Source of the DNA: Stenotrophomonas maltophilia
GTDB lineage: Bacteria > Pseudomonadota > Gammaproteobacteria > Xanthomonadales > Xanthomonadaceae
Assembly (NCBI RefSeq): GCF_001676385.1
Contig: NZ_LYVJ01000011.1
Location: forward strand, 147,783 to 211,782
Length of the DNA stretch: 64,000 bases
Direction of reading: 5' to 3'
A program made the translations under genes and the position numbers. Positions 35,135 through 44,395 of this stretch are shown here, piece after piece. How positions within the stretch are numbered: the stretch's first letter is position 1; every line of letters begins with the position of its first letter. The notes beneath the pieces were generated by a model, which did not search any database, was not told where the DNA came from, and saw only the letters and a list, made by a program, of their open reading frames with translations.

Positions 35135-36304
35135 ATGAATACCCCCCTCCCCGTTGTCCGCCTCAAGAATGCGTGGCGTTCCAGCCACCCGTGGATCTTC
35201 CAGAAACTGGTCGAGAAACCGACCGTCCGGCCCAAGCCCGGTTCCATCGTCGACGTGGTCGGCATCGATGGCGAGTTCATTGGCCGCGGGTTCTACAACG
35301 GGCACTCGCGCATCGCCGTGCGCATCCTCGAAACCGACCAGAACGTGCCGGTCGATGCCGGCTGGTTCTCGCGCAAGATCGCCCAGGCGGTGTCGCTGCG
35401 CCGTGAGGTGCTGAAGCTCGATGCAGTCTCCGATGCCTGGCGCGTGGTGCACAGCGAGGGCGACGGCCTGTCCGGCCTGGTGGTCGATCGTTATGGCGAC
35501 CTGGTGGTGGTCGAGTTCTTCGCCGCCGGCATGTTCCGCCACCGTGAGTGGATCTATGACGCGCTGCGCGAGCAGTTCCCGGGCTGCCGCTTCCACAGCT
35601 TCGCCGACGAGCACGTGCAGAAGCAGGAGAGCTTCGACTTCCATGGCAACACCACCACCGAAGCGGCGGTGATCACCGAGTACGGCATCAAGTTCCGCGC
35701 CGACCCGGCGGGTGCGCACAAGACCGGCTTCTTCGCCGACCAGCGCGAGAACCGCGAGTGGCTGAGCCGGCAGGTGGAAGGCAAGAGCGTGCTGGACCTG
35801 TGCTGCAACACCGGTGGCTTCGCCGTGTACGCAGCGGCGCGTGGCGCCTCTGAAGTGGTCGGCATCGACATCGATGAAGACGTCATCCAGATCGCCAAGG
35901 GCAATTCGCGCCTGAACAACGTGCGTCCGAAGTTCGTCCAGTCCGACATCTTCCCGTGGCTGCGCGATGCCGCCAATCGCGGCGAGCAGTACGACGTGGT
36001 GATCCTGGATCCGGCGAAGATGACCCGCGACCGCGACCAGGTCATCACCGCGCTGAAGAAGTACCTGGACATGAACAAGCTGGCCCTGGGCGTGGTCAAG
36101 CCTGGTGGCCTGTTCGCCACGTTCTCCTGCACCGGCCTGGTGGCCGAGGACCAGTTCCTCGACATGCTGCGCCGCGCAGCCTATTTCTCCGGCCGCACGA
36201 TCCAGATCCTGAAGGTCGCTGGCGCGGGGCCGGACCATCCGTTCATGGCCCACGTGCAGGAATCGCGTTACCTGAAGGCCGTGTTCTGCCGCGTGGTCGA
36301 CTGA
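35135..36304 (+). CDS. rlmI: 23S rRNA (cytosine-5) methyltransferase, RlmI-like
   Basis: A 389-residue SAM-dependent methyltransferase of the YccW/RlmI group, which methylates C1962 of 23S rRNA. An N-terminal PUA domain (LKNAWRSSHPWIFQ to about 80) is followed by a connecting region (VVHSEGDGLSGLVVDRYGD) and the Rossmann domain: SVLDLCCNTGGFAVYAAARG (motif I), DVVILDPAKM (motif IV) and FATFSCTGLV with the conserved cysteine. ATG 35135 removes an unlikely 13-residue extension into the repeat. TTTACAATAG at 35121-35130 may be part of its promoter. Confidence 0.9.
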   Translation: MNTPLPVVRLKNAWRSSHPWIFQKLVEKPTVRPKPGSIVDVVGIDGEFIGRGFYNGHSRIAVRILETDQNVPVDAGWFSRKIAQAVSLRREVLKLDAVSDAWRVVHSEGDGLSGLVVDRYGDLVVVEFFAAGMFRHREWIYDALREQFPGCRFHSFADEHVQKQESFDFHGNTTTEAAVITEYGIKFRADPAGAHKTGFFADQRENREWLSRQVEGKSVLDLCCNTGGFAVYAAARGASEVVGIDIDEDVIQIAKGNSRLNNVRPKFVQSDIFPWLRDAANRGEQYDVVILDPAKMTRDRDQVITALKKYLDMNKLALGVVKPGGLFATFSCTGLVAEDQFLDMLRRAAYFSGRTIQILKVAGAGPDHPFMAHVQESRYLKAVFCRVVD

Positions 36305-36317
36305 CCCGTCTGTTGCT

Positions 36318-36345
36318 GTAGAGCTGAGCCCACGCTCGGCTCTAC
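36318..36345. repeat. SMAG-type palindrome, single unit
   Basis: GTAGAGCTGAGCCCACGCTC then GGCTCTAC: one hairpin between rlmI and the dipeptidase gene. Confidence 0.8.
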
Positions 36346-36400
36346 AAATTGGCCGGCCGCAGCGCTATGGTCGGGCTCTTCCCATTCGCGGTGAGAGCCC

Positions 36401-37636
36401 ATGCCTTGGTTGCGCCATCTGTCCGTCGTGCTCGCCCTGGCGCTGTGTGCGCCGCTGTCCGCTCACGCCATCGAGTTCAGTACGCAGGAACTGGCCCGCG
36501 CCAAGATCCTGCAGCAGCGCCTGGTCACTCTGGACAGCCATCTGGATACGCCGGCCAACTTCGGCCGAATCGGCTTCGATATCGAACAGCGCCACGACCG
36601 CAACGCGCTTTCGCAGGTCGACTACCCGCGCATGGTCGAAGGCGCGCTGGACGGTGGCTTCTGGGCGATCTACACCGATCAGGGCGACCGCAGCCCGGCC
36701 GCTCACCTGGCCGAACGTGACCACGGGTTGCAGCGACTGCTGGAGATCCGCGAAATGCTGGCCGCCAATCCCGAGCGTTTCGCGCTGGCATTGACCGCCG
36801 ATGACGCGGCGCGGATCAAGGCCGCCGGCAAGCGCGTGGTCTACATCAGCATGGAAAACGCCAGCCCGCTGGTGGAAGACCCCAGCCTGCTCTCGTTCTA
36901 CCACCGCGCCGGCCTGCGCCTGCTCAGCACCGTGCACTTCGCCAACAACGAGTTCGCCGATTCGGCCACCGACCCCAAGGGGGCGGAGTGGAAGGGCCTG
37001 AGCCCGGCCGGCAAGGACCTGGTGCGGCAGGCGGTGAAGCTGGGCATCGTGATCGACCAGTCACATGCCTCGGACGCGGTGTTCGATGACCTGCTGGCAA
37101 TGATGCCGGTGCCGTTCGTGCTCTCTCACAGCTCGGCCAAGGCGGTCTACGACCACCCGCGCAATCTGGATGACGCGCGCCTGCGCAAGCTGGCCAAGGC
37201 CGGCGGCGTGATCCAGGTGAACGCCTATGGCGGTTACCTGATCGACACGGCGAAGACGCCCGAGCGCAAGCAGGCCGAAGAAGCACTCAGCAAGCAGCTG
37301 GGCGGCTGGGAAGGGATGGGCATCGAGCAGGGCGTCGCGCTGCTGAAGGCCGAGCAGGCGCTGGACCACGAACACCCGGTGCGCCATGCCAGCCTGGACG
37401 ACTTCTTCGCCCACTTCGAGCACATCCTAAAGGTGGTCGGCCCCGAGCACGTGGGCATCGGCCTTGACTGGGATGGCGGCGGTGGCTTGAGCGACCTGCC
37501 CGATGTCAGCCAGCTGCCGAAGATCACCGCGTGGCTGCTGCGCAAGGGTTACACCGAGCAGCAGATTGCCGGCATCTGGGGCGGCAACCTGCTGCGGGTG
37601 ATGCGCCAGGCGCAGGATTACGCCGCGGGCAAGTAG
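36401..37636 (+). CDS. Membrane/renal-type dipeptidase (M19), exported
   Basis: A 411-residue zinc dipeptidase with a signal peptide (HLSVVLALALCAPLSAHA, cleavage after about residue 23). M19 landmarks: DSHLDTP (first metal site), YISMENASPLVED, the bridging glutamate region, DQSHASDAVFDDL with a metal histidine, VLSHSSAKAVYDHPRN and GIGLDWDGGGGL. It should hydrolyse dipeptides, possibly D-containing ones from peptidoglycan, in the periplasm. The TAG stop (37634-37636) is part of the GTAG that opens a SMAG repeat, so the repeat sets the end of the gene. Confidence 0.9.
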   Translation: MPWLRHLSVVLALALCAPLSAHAIEFSTQELARAKILQQRLVTLDSHLDTPANFGRIGFDIEQRHDRNALSQVDYPRMVEGALDGGFWAIYTDQGDRSPAAHLAERDHGLQRLLEIREMLAANPERFALALTADDAARIKAAGKRVVYISMENASPLVEDPSLLSFYHRAGLRLLSTVHFANNEFADSATDPKGAEWKGLSPAGKDLVRQAVKLGIVIDQSHASDAVFDDLLAMMPVPFVLSHSSAKAVYDHPRNLDDARLRKLAKAGGVIQVNAYGGYLIDTAKTPERKQAEEALSKQLGGWEGMGIEQGVALLKAEQALDHEHPVRHASLDDFFAHFEHILKVVGPEHVGIGLDWDGGGGLSDLPDVSQLPKITAWLLRKGYTEQQIAGIWGGNLLRVMRQAQDYAAGK

Positions 37637-37698
37637 AGTCGAGCCATGCTCGACTGCTTCGACAGGCATCGCGTGAGTCGAGCATGGCTCGACTCTAC
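37633..37698. repeat. SMAG-type palindrome pair that supplies the dipeptidase stop codon
   Basis: Begins GTAGAGTCGAGCCATGCTCG and ends GAGCATGGCTCGACTCTAC: two hairpins with GAGTCGAG/CTCGACTC stems facing each other. The first four bases overlap the dipeptidase stop. Confidence 0.85.
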
Positions 37699-37705
37699 AA
37701 AGGGG

Positions 37706-37725
37706 CGCCGGGCCACGCCCGGCGG
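37706..37725 (-). terminator. Weak terminator-like hairpin after the permease gene
   Basis: CGCCGGGC-CACG-CCCGGCG type hairpin five bases beyond the permease stop. On the minus strand it is followed by GCCCCTTTG, only a poor T-run. Confidence 0.45.
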
Positions 37726-37730
37726 CGTCC

Positions 37731-39158
37731 TTACTTCGCGATCAGCGCGTGGCGGCGGCTGTACAGGAAATACAGCACCAGGCCTGCCACGTTCCACAGC
37801 AGGAAATACAGCTGGGTGGTGTGCGGCAGGCTGACGAACAGGTAGATGCAGCCCAGCGCGGCCAGCGGGCCGACCAGGAAGGCGAGCGGGGTACGGAAGG
37901 TGCGTTCGCGGTCCGGCTCGCGCAGGCGCAGCACCACCAGGCAGATACCCACGGCGGTGAACGCGGCCAGGGTACCGGCGTTGGCCAGCGCGGCAATCTC
38001 GTCCAGGCGGGCCACACCGGCCAGCGCCGACACCACCACCGCGGTGAACAGCGTGGTCGCCACCGGCGTGCCGGTGCGTGCGTTGACCTTGGACAGCCCA
38101 CGCGGCAGCAGGCCGTCGCGGCTCATCACGAAGAAGATGCGGCTCTGGCCGTACAGGAAGGCCAGCAGCACGGTCGGCAGCGCGATGATCGCGATCACGC
38201 CGATCACCATTGCCGCGGTCGGATGACCCAGCTGGCGCATGATCAGCGCCAGCGGCTCGGCGCTGTGGCCGAATACCGCGTAGCTCATCGCACCCACGGC
38301 GGCCAGCGCCACCAGCACGTAGACGATGGTGCAGCCGATCATCGAACCGATGATGCCGATCGACAGGTCGCGGCCGGGGTTCTTGGTTTCCTCGGCCGCG
38401 GTGGAAATCGCATCGAAGCCGTAGAAGGCGAAGAAGATGATGGCCGCCGCCGCCATCACGCCGTGCTCGACGCCATCAGGGCCCATCGACTTGGCGAAGC
38501 CGTAAGGCATGAACGGCTGCAGGTTGCTGCTGTCGAACGCGGGCAGCGCCACAGCCACGAAGATCGCCAGTGCGATCAGCTTGAACACCACCAGGATGGC
38601 GTTGAGGGTGGCGCTTTCCTTGGTGCCGGCCATCAGCATGCCGGCCACCAGCCAGGTGATCACGATGGCGGGCAGGTTGATCATGCCGCCTTCCACGTGT
38701 GGGCCGGCCGCCAGCCAGGCCGGCAGGTGCACGTTCCAGCCGAACTGGGTGTGGACCCATTCGAGGAAGCCGACGAAGTAGCCGGACCAGCCCACCGCCA
38801 CCGTACTCACCACCAGCGAGTACTCCAGGATCAGGCTCCAGCCCACCACCCAGGCGAACACCTCGCCCAGTGCGCTGTAGCTGTAGGTATAGGCACTGCC
38901 TGCGGCCGGCATCATCGTCGACAGTTCGGCGTAGGACAGCGCCGCGCAGGCGCAGACCGCGCCGGCGATGGCGAATGAGATCAGCACGGCCGGGCCGGCC
39001 AGATTGGCACCCACGCCGATCAGCGTGTAGATGCCGGTACCGACAATGGCTCCGATGCCCAGCGCGATCAGGTGTGGCCAGCTGAGCGTTGGGATCAGGC
39101 GCCTGCCGGCTTCGTGGGTGGTGACGGAATCTAGGGACTTGCGCCGGAACAGGGACAT
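37731..39158 (-). CDS. APC-family cationic amino acid permease
   Basis: A 475-residue transporter with about 12 membrane helices. The N-terminal helix-1 motif IALGIGAIVGTGIYTLIG is the substrate-binding glycine signature of the APC superfamily, and AFYGFDAISTAAEETKNPGRD with RDGLLPRGLSKVN mark the CAT-type subgroup. It imports an amino acid, probably by proton symport; specificity is not readable. ATG 39158 gives MSLFRRKSLDS, the usual start. The 188-base region upstream (39159-39346) contains no visible gene. Confidence 0.9.
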   Translation of the reverse strand: MSLFRRKSLDSVTTHEAGRRLIPTLSWPHLIALGIGAIVGTGIYTLIGVGANLAGPAVLISFAIAGAVCACAALSYAELSTMMPAAGSAYTYSYSALGEVFAWVVGWSLILEYSLVVSTVAVGWSGYFVGFLEWVHTQFGWNVHLPAWLAAGPHVEGGMINLPAIVITWLVAGMLMAGTKESATLNAILVVFKLIALAIFVAVALPAFDSSNLQPFMPYGFAKSMGPDGVEHGVMAAAAIIFFAFYGFDAISTAAEETKNPGRDLSIGIIGSMIGCTIVYVLVALAAVGAMSYAVFGHSAEPLALIMRQLGHPTAAMVIGVIAIIALPTVLLAFLYGQSRIFFVMSRDGLLPRGLSKVNARTGTPVATTLFTAVVVSALAGVARLDEIAALANAGTLAAFTAVGICLVVLRLREPDRERTFRTPLAFLVGPLAALGCIYLFVSLPHTTQLYFLLWNVAGLVLYFLYSRRHALIAK

Positions 39159-39346
39159 GCAGGCCTCGGAAGGGGGCTGGGAACGACAAGCTCCCGAGTG
39201 TGAACGAATGCGCCGCAGCATTACCACTGATGGCGGTCATGCAAGGGTCGAACGCGACACCGATGACGCCTGTACGCCACCGTTTGCGCCGAAATCAGCA
39301 CAATTTCAGGCAAAAATCGAATTTGTCCGAGTGCCGGTCGGCCGCC

Positions 39347-39976
39347 TCAGCCATTGAGCCCCAACCGGATGCCGAACCCCACCAGGAACAGGCCGGCCAC
39401 GCGGCGCAGCGCATCGCTGATCCGCGGGTGCTGGATCAGCCGGCGCCGGGCCAGGTTGCCCACGCCGATCAGCAGCGAGCAGTAGGCGATGCTGACCACC
39501 AGGATGATGCCGGCGAGCGCTGCGAAGGTGGCAATGCCCTGGTGCGCCTTCGGGTCGATGAACAGCGGCAGGAAGGCCATGTAGAACAGGATTGCCTTCG
39601 GGTTGAGCAGGCTGACCAGGATCGCCTGCTGGAAGTAGCGGCCGGGCTGCATGCGGATCGGGCCGGCGTCACCGCCCTCGTGCTTCGGTGTGCGCAGCAG
39701 GTTGATGCCGACCCACACCAGGTAGGCGGCGCCCAGGTATTGCACGGCGTGGAATACCAGCGGGTTGGCTTTGAGCAGCGCGGCCACGCCGGCCAGCGCC
39801 AGCCACATCAGGATCTGGTCGCCGACCAGCAGGCCGGCCAGCGCGGTATAGCCACCGCGCACGCCCCCGCGTCCGGTGGCGGTCAGCAGAGTGAACGTGC
39901 CGGGACCGGGCAGCGCGAGAAACACCAGCACGGCGACCAGAAACGTCCACAGGTCCTGGATGCCCATCCACGGCAT
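39347..39976 (-). CDS. LysE/RhtB-family amino acid exporter
   Basis: A 209-residue inner-membrane protein with six helices and the family signature LALPGPGTFTLLTATGRGGVRGG near the N-terminus, plus NPKAILFYMAFLP. It exports amino acids or derivatives such as homoserine lactone. It starts 15 bases after the LysR gene ends on the same strand, so the two may form a unit in which the regulator controls the exporter. Confidence 0.9.
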   Translation of the reverse strand: MPWMGIQDLWTFLVAVLVFLALPGPGTFTLLTATGRGGVRGGYTALAGLLVGDQILMWLALAGVAALLKANPLVFHAVQYLGAAYLVWVGINLLRTPKHEGGDAGPIRMQPGRYFQQAILVSLLNPKAILFYMAFLPLFIDPKAHQGIATFAALAGIILVVSIAYCSLLIGVGNLARRRLIQHPRISDALRRVAGLFLVGFGIRLGLNG

Positions 39977-39991
39977 GGCGATGCGCTCCTG

Positions 39992-40963
39992 TTATTCGGG
40001 GCGGCCATTGTCGGCCAGCGCCCCGGTTGGCGACAGAGGGCGGCCGGGGCCGACCGGCATGCCGGACAGCAGCGGTTGCAGGTGCTGGCGCAGTTGCGCA
40101 TGCAGTTGCCGCACCGCCGGCGAGAACTGCTTGCGGTGCGGGCACACCAGCTGCAGTGGAATGCTGCTGCCGACGCCGTCGAGCAGCAGCTGCAGGCGAC
40201 CGGCCCGCACGTCCTCGCGCAGGTCCAGCCAGGATTTGTAGGTAATGCCTTCGCCGGCCACCGCCCAGCGCCGGACCACGTCGGCATCGTCGCAGACCAG
40301 CGGCCCGCGCACCGGGACCACGCTGCGGCGCCCTTCGGTATCGAACGACCAACGGTCATAGGCGCGGCCGTTGAGCTGATAGACCAGGCAATCATGCTCG
40401 CGCAGGTCGTCCAGGCGCGTGGGTATGCCGCGCCGCCGGAGGTAAGCAGGGGAGGCCGCCAGCACCCGCCGGTTACCCTCCAGCAGGGGCAGGGCAACGT
40501 AGCTGGCGTCGTCGAAGTGGCCAATGCGGATCGCCACGTCCACCGGGTCGCGGAACACATCGGCGACCTCGTCGGACAGGCGCAGGTGCAGGCGCAGCCG
40601 GGGATGGGCCGCACGAAACGCGCCCAGCCAGGGCAGCAGCAGGTTGCGGCCGAAGTCCGACGGCGCCGACAGCTGCAGGGTGCCGTGCAGTTCGGTGTCC
40701 TCGCCCTGCACGCGGGCCTGGCCTTCGCGCAGCGTCGCCAGTACCTCCTGCGCATACGGCAGGTACAGTGCGCCCTCGCCGGTCAGGCGCAGGCTGCGGG
40801 TGGTACGCACGAACAGGCGCAGGTCCAGTTCGCGCTCCAGCCGTGCCACGGCGGCGGCGACCTGGCCGGGAAGCAGATCGGCCTCCCGTGCTGCGTGCGA
40901 GAAGCTGCCCAGCGCGGCGGTACGAACGAACAGCTGCAGGTCGTCGAATCGGATCATTTTCAT
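39992..40963 (-). CDS. LysR-family transcriptional regulator
   Basis: 323 residues. The N-terminal winged helix-turn-helix (DLQLFVRTAALGSFSHAARE to RLERELDLRLFVRTTRSLRL) is followed by a ligand-binding domain (GTLQLSAPSDFGRNLLLPWL, DVAIRIGHFDDASYVALPL). This layout is the AaeR/DsdC-like subgroup common in proteobacteria. The start ATG 40963 places the HTH at the usual distance. It is divergent from the oxidoreductase at 41055 (91-base gap), a typical LysR target, and is followed by the exporter gene. Ligand unknown. Confidence 0.92.
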   Translation of the reverse strand: MKMIRFDDLQLFVRTAALGSFSHAAREADLLPGQVAAAVARLERELDLRLFVRTTRSLRLTGEGALYLPYAQEVLATLREGQARVQGEDTELHGTLQLSAPSDFGRNLLLPWLGAFRAAHPRLRLHLRLSDEVADVFRDPVDVAIRIGHFDDASYVALPLLEGNRRVLAASPAYLRRRGIPTRLDDLREHDCLVYQLNGRAYDRWSFDTEGRRSVVPVRGPLVCDDADVVRRWAVAGEGITYKSWLDLREDVRAGRLQLLLDGVGSSIPLQLVCPHRKQFSPAVRQLHAQLRQHLQPLLSGMPVGPGRPLSPTGALADNGRPE

Positions 40964-41054
40964 TGCTGGAGTGAAAGTGCTGCCCGATTCTGCGCCTTTC
41001 TGCGGGAGCGTGCGCGGCGCAACCTGTCGTCTCCTTCCCCACTGGACCGCTGCC

Positions 41055-42062
41055 ATGCGCGCCATTGCCTACACCCAAGCCGGCCTGCCGATCGAAGATG
41101 CCCAGGCCCTGATCGATATCGAACTGGAGCTGCCGCAACCCGGCCCGCGCGACCTGCGCGTGGCGGTGCGCGCGGTGGCGGTGAACCCGGTTGACACCAA
41201 GGTCCGTCGCGGCGCGGCCACCGACGGCCCGCGCGTGCTGGGCTGGGATGCGGTCGGCATCGTCGACGCAGTGGGCAGTGATGTGACCCTGTTCCAGCCG
41301 GGCGATGCGGTCTATTACGCCGGCGTGATTGATCGTCCGGGCAGCAACGCCGAGTACCAGCTGGTGGATGAGCGCAGCGTCGGCCGCAAGCCGGCCAGCC
41401 TTGATGATGCCGCCGCCGCCGCATTGCCGCTGACCGCGATCACCGCCTGGGAGCTGTTGTTCGACCGCCTGCGCATTCCCGAAGGCGGCGGCGAAGGCCA
41501 GACTCTGCTGGTGATCGGCGCCGCCGGCGGCGTTGGTTCGATCCTGGTGCAGCTGGCGCGGAAGCTGACGAAGCTGACGGTGATTGGCACCGCTTCGCGC
41601 CCGGATACGCAGGACTGGGTCTATGCGATGGGGGCGCACCATGTGATCGACCACCGCCTGCCCCTGGCCGAGGGCCTGGCACGGCTTGGCATCAGCGAAG
41701 TGCAGCACGTGGCCAGCCTGACCCACTCGGACCAGCATTACCCGCAGGTCGTGGAGCTGCTGGCGCCACAAGGCCAGCTCGGCCTGATCGACGACCCGGG
41801 CCAGGTGGATGTGATGGCACTCAAGCGCAAGGCGCTGTCACTGCACTGGGAGTCGATGTTCACCCGGCCGCTGTACCGCACCGCCGACATGCAGCGCCAG
41901 CATGACCTGTTGAACCGTGTCTCGGAACTGATCGATGCCGGCGTGCTGCAGACCACGTTGGGCGAGCACTTCGGTCGTATCGATGCCGCCAACCTGCGGC
42001 GGGCGCATGCGCTGCTGGAAAGCCACCGCGCCCGGGGCAAGATCGTGCTGGAAGGCTGGTAA
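41055..42062 (+). CDS. Zinc-binding-type alcohol dehydrogenase / quinone oxidoreductase (MDR superfamily)
   Basis: A 335-residue NADPH-dependent reductase. It has the GroES-like N-terminal half (VNPVDTKVRRG, LGWDAVGIVDAVG) and a Rossmann domain with VIGAAGGVGSILVQLARK. The zinc-binding cysteines of true alcohol dehydrogenases are missing, so it belongs with the quinone-oxidoreductase-like enzymes. It is divergently transcribed from the LysR gene at 40963 and is probably controlled by it. Confidence 0.9.
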   Translation: MRAIAYTQAGLPIEDAQALIDIELELPQPGPRDLRVAVRAVAVNPVDTKVRRGAATDGPRVLGWDAVGIVDAVGSDVTLFQPGDAVYYAGVIDRPGSNAEYQLVDERSVGRKPASLDDAAAAALPLTAITAWELLFDRLRIPEGGGEGQTLLVIGAAGGVGSILVQLARKLTKLTVIGTASRPDTQDWVYAMGAHHVIDHRLPLAEGLARLGISEVQHVASLTHSDQHYPQVVELLAPQGQLGLIDDPGQVDVMALKRKALSLHWESMFTRPLYRTADMQRQHDLLNRVSELIDAGVLQTTLGEHFGRIDAANLRRAHALLESHRARGKIVLEGW

Positions 42063-42084
42063 GGCCGGCTGTTCCCGCGCCCCA

Positions 42085-42124
42085 GGGGTCAGATCCTTTT
42101 CCCTTGGGAAAGGGATCTGAGCCC
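42085..42124. repeat. Palindrome of the GGGGTCAGATCC family
   Basis: GGGGTCAGATCC and GGATCTGAGCCC outer arms with inner arms TTTTCCC/GGGAAA around a TT loop. It lies between the oxidoreductase stop and the GST stop, where two genes converge, and may act as a shared transcript end. Confidence 0.8.
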
Positions 42125-42128
42125 TGCC

Positions 42129-42734
42129 TCAGGCCACGCCATTGTCGACGTGCTCGGCGAAACCGGGCTGAAGGCGCAGTCGCTCGAACCAGGCCTCCAG
42201 ATGCGGCAGCAGGGGCTTGGCGCCGGGCGTGCTGCGCCAGCGCTGGGTCGACACGCCCAGCACGATGTCGGCGAGAGTGAAGGTGTCGCCCACAACGTAG
42301 GAACGACCGCCTGCCAGCTGGGCATCGAGGACGCCCATCAGCCGGTTCCACTGTGCCATGCCGGCCTCGGCGCGGGCATCATCGAGGTAATCCGGGTGTT
42401 GGCGTACCCGGGCCATGAACACGTGGCGCCAGGCACTGTTGAGGTCGCTGGCCTGCCAGTCCATCCACTGCTCGACCCGGGCCCGGTCCTGCGCCTGGCT
42501 GGGCAGCAGGTCGTCGCGGTCGGCGCGCGCGGCCAGATAGCGGCAGATGCTGTTGGACTCCCACAGCACGAAGTCGCCGTCGCGCAGTACCGGCACCTGC
42601 CGGTTAGGGTTCAGCGCGGCCAGCAGGTCCGGCGGCGGTGCCGGCTCGTGGTGCAGGGTCAGATCGAGCCCCGCGCACAACCACAGCACCTTGCGCACAT
42701 TGATGGAGGTGGGCTTTCCGTACAGAGCAAGCAT
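42129..42734 (-). CDS. Glutathione S-transferase
   Basis: A 201-residue GST: an N-terminal thioredoxin-like domain (MLALYGKPTSINVRKVLW, with the serine/asparagine site SINVRK and NRQVPVLRDGDFVLWESNSI) and an all-helical C-terminal domain (VVGDTFTLADIVLG). It conjugates glutathione to electrophiles in the cytoplasm. The substrate is unknown. It runs back to back with rmuC (46 bases between starts). Confidence 0.92.
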   Translation of the reverse strand: MLALYGKPTSINVRKVLWLCAGLDLTLHHEPAPPPDLLAALNPNRQVPVLRDGDFVLWESNSICRYLAARADRDDLLPSQAQDRARVEQWMDWQASDLNSAWRHVFMARVRQHPDYLDDARAEAGMAQWNRLMGVLDAQLAGGRSYVVGDTFTLADIVLGVSTQRWRSTPGAKPLLPHLEAWFERLRLQPGFAEHVDNGVA

Positions 42735-42780
42735 GGTCCCGGACGCAGCGGATGAGACTCGCCCAGCCTACACTTGCCCC

Positions 42781-44325
42781 ATGCAAACCGAATACCTGCT
42801 CATTGCCGGCCTTCTATTGGCCGTGCTCATCCTGCAGCTGGTCGCCCTGCTGCGCCGCCCGCCGCATGATCGGCTGGAACAGGCAGTGCGCGAGGAGGCG
42901 CGGGCCGGACGCAGCGAGCTGCGCGAACAGCTCGATGGCTTCGCCCGCGCGCTGAATGACCTGTCCACCCGCACCGACCAGCGCCTGGACCTGCTGCGTG
43001 AAGCGCTGGGCGACGACGCGCGCAAGGCACGTGCCGAGGCGGCAGACACGCAGCAGCGGGGTGCAGCCCTGCTGGCGCAGCGCCTGCAGGAGCTGCGTGG
43101 CCAGCTGGATGCGTTCGGGCAGCAGCAGGAGGCCCGCATCCATGCCTTTGGCCAGCAGCTGCAGGAGCTCACCAGCCGCACCGACACGCAGCTGGGAGCC
43201 CTGCGCCAGACCCTGGTGGACGATGCGCGCAAGGGCCGCGAGGAAGGCGCCCAGTCACAGCAGCGCCTCACCGACAGCCTGGGCCTGCGCCTGCAGGAAC
43301 TGACCCAGCGCAATGAACAGCGCATCGCCGAGATGCGCGCGACGCTGGAGGAACAGCTGCGCGCGCTGCAGAGCGACAACGCGCAGAAGCTGGAGCAGAT
43401 GCGCCACACGGTCGACGAGAAGCTGCAGTCGACGCTGGAATCACGCCTCGGCAGTTCCTTCAAGCTGGTGTCCGAGCGCCTGGAACAGGTCCAGCGTGGC
43501 TTGGGCGAGATGCAGCAGCTGGCCACCGGCGTCGGCGACCTCAAGCGCGTGCTGACCAACGTCAAGAACCGCGGTAGCTGGGGCGAGGTGCAGCTGGAAA
43601 ACATCCTGGAGCAGACGCTGACCCAGGAGCAATACGCGCGCGCGGTGAAGGTACGCCCTGACAGTGGCGAGATGGTCGACATTGCCGTGAGGCTGCCGGG
43701 GCGCAGCCAGGCCGACACGCCGGTGTGGCTGCCGATCGACTCCAAGTTCCCGCGTGAGGACTACGAGCGGCTGCTGGATGCACAGGAACAGGGCGACGCC
43801 GAGGGTGTCCGCCTGCAGGGGATCCAGCTGGAGCGCGCGATCCGCGTACAGGCCAAGTCGATCTGCGACAAGTACATCGCGCCGCCACACACCACGGATT
43901 TCGCGGTGATGTTCCTGCCCACCGAAGGCCTGTATGCCGAAGTGATCCGGCGCCCCGGCCTGGTTGACCTGCTGCAGCGCGAGCATCGCGTGGTGGTGGC
44001 CGGGCCGACCACGGTGACCGCGCTGCTCAACAGCCTGCAGATGGGCTTCCGCACCTTGGCCATCGAGCAACGCTCAAGCGAGGTCTGGAGCCTGCTTGGG
44101 GCAGTCAAGAGCGAGTTCGGCAAGTTCGCCGGGATTCTGGAAAAGGCTGAGAAGCAGATCAGCACCGTTGGCCGCAGCATCGGCGAGGCCAGCCGCAAGA
44201 CCCGCACCATCGAGCGCCGCCTGCGTGGCGTGGAGTCGCTGGCAGCGGAGCAGGTGCAGTCCCTGCTGGGCGACCTGGGGGAAACCGAGGCCGAGGAAGA
44301 AGGGCCTGACGGCGAGGAGGCCTGA
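42781..44325 (+). CDS. rmuC: DNA recombination protein RmuC
   Basis: A 514-residue protein with an N-terminal membrane helix (YLLIAGLLLAVLILQLVALL), a long coiled coil rich in Q, E and R (about 30-250), and the RmuC nuclease-like domain (RGSWGEVQLENILEQTLTQEQ, VWLPIDSKFPREDY, FLPTEGLYAEV). RmuC limits recombination between inverted repeats; palindromes of two kinds are frequent in this genome window. I chose ATG 42781 because it starts at the membrane helix. Confidence 0.93.
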   Translation: MQTEYLLIAGLLLAVLILQLVALLRRPPHDRLEQAVREEARAGRSELREQLDGFARALNDLSTRTDQRLDLLREALGDDARKARAEAADTQQRGAALLAQRLQELRGQLDAFGQQQEARIHAFGQQLQELTSRTDTQLGALRQTLVDDARKGREEGAQSQQRLTDSLGLRLQELTQRNEQRIAEMRATLEEQLRALQSDNAQKLEQMRHTVDEKLQSTLESRLGSSFKLVSERLEQVQRGLGEMQQLATGVGDLKRVLTNVKNRGSWGEVQLENILEQTLTQEQYARAVKVRPDSGEMVDIAVRLPGRSQADTPVWLPIDSKFPREDYERLLDAQEQGDAEGVRLQGIQLERAIRVQAKSICDKYIAPPHTTDFAVMFLPTEGLYAEVIRRPGLVDLLQREHRVVVAGPTTVTALLNSLQMGFRTLAIEQRSSEVWSLLGAVKSEFGKFAGILEKAEKQISTVGRSIGEASRKTRTIERRLRGVESLAAEQVQSLLGDLGETEAEEEGPDGEEA

Positions 44326-44395
44326 GCCGACCGGGCATGCCGCCTGCGTCATCAATGCGTATGCTGGTGGCCTGTCCTTCTGATCGGGTATCGCC

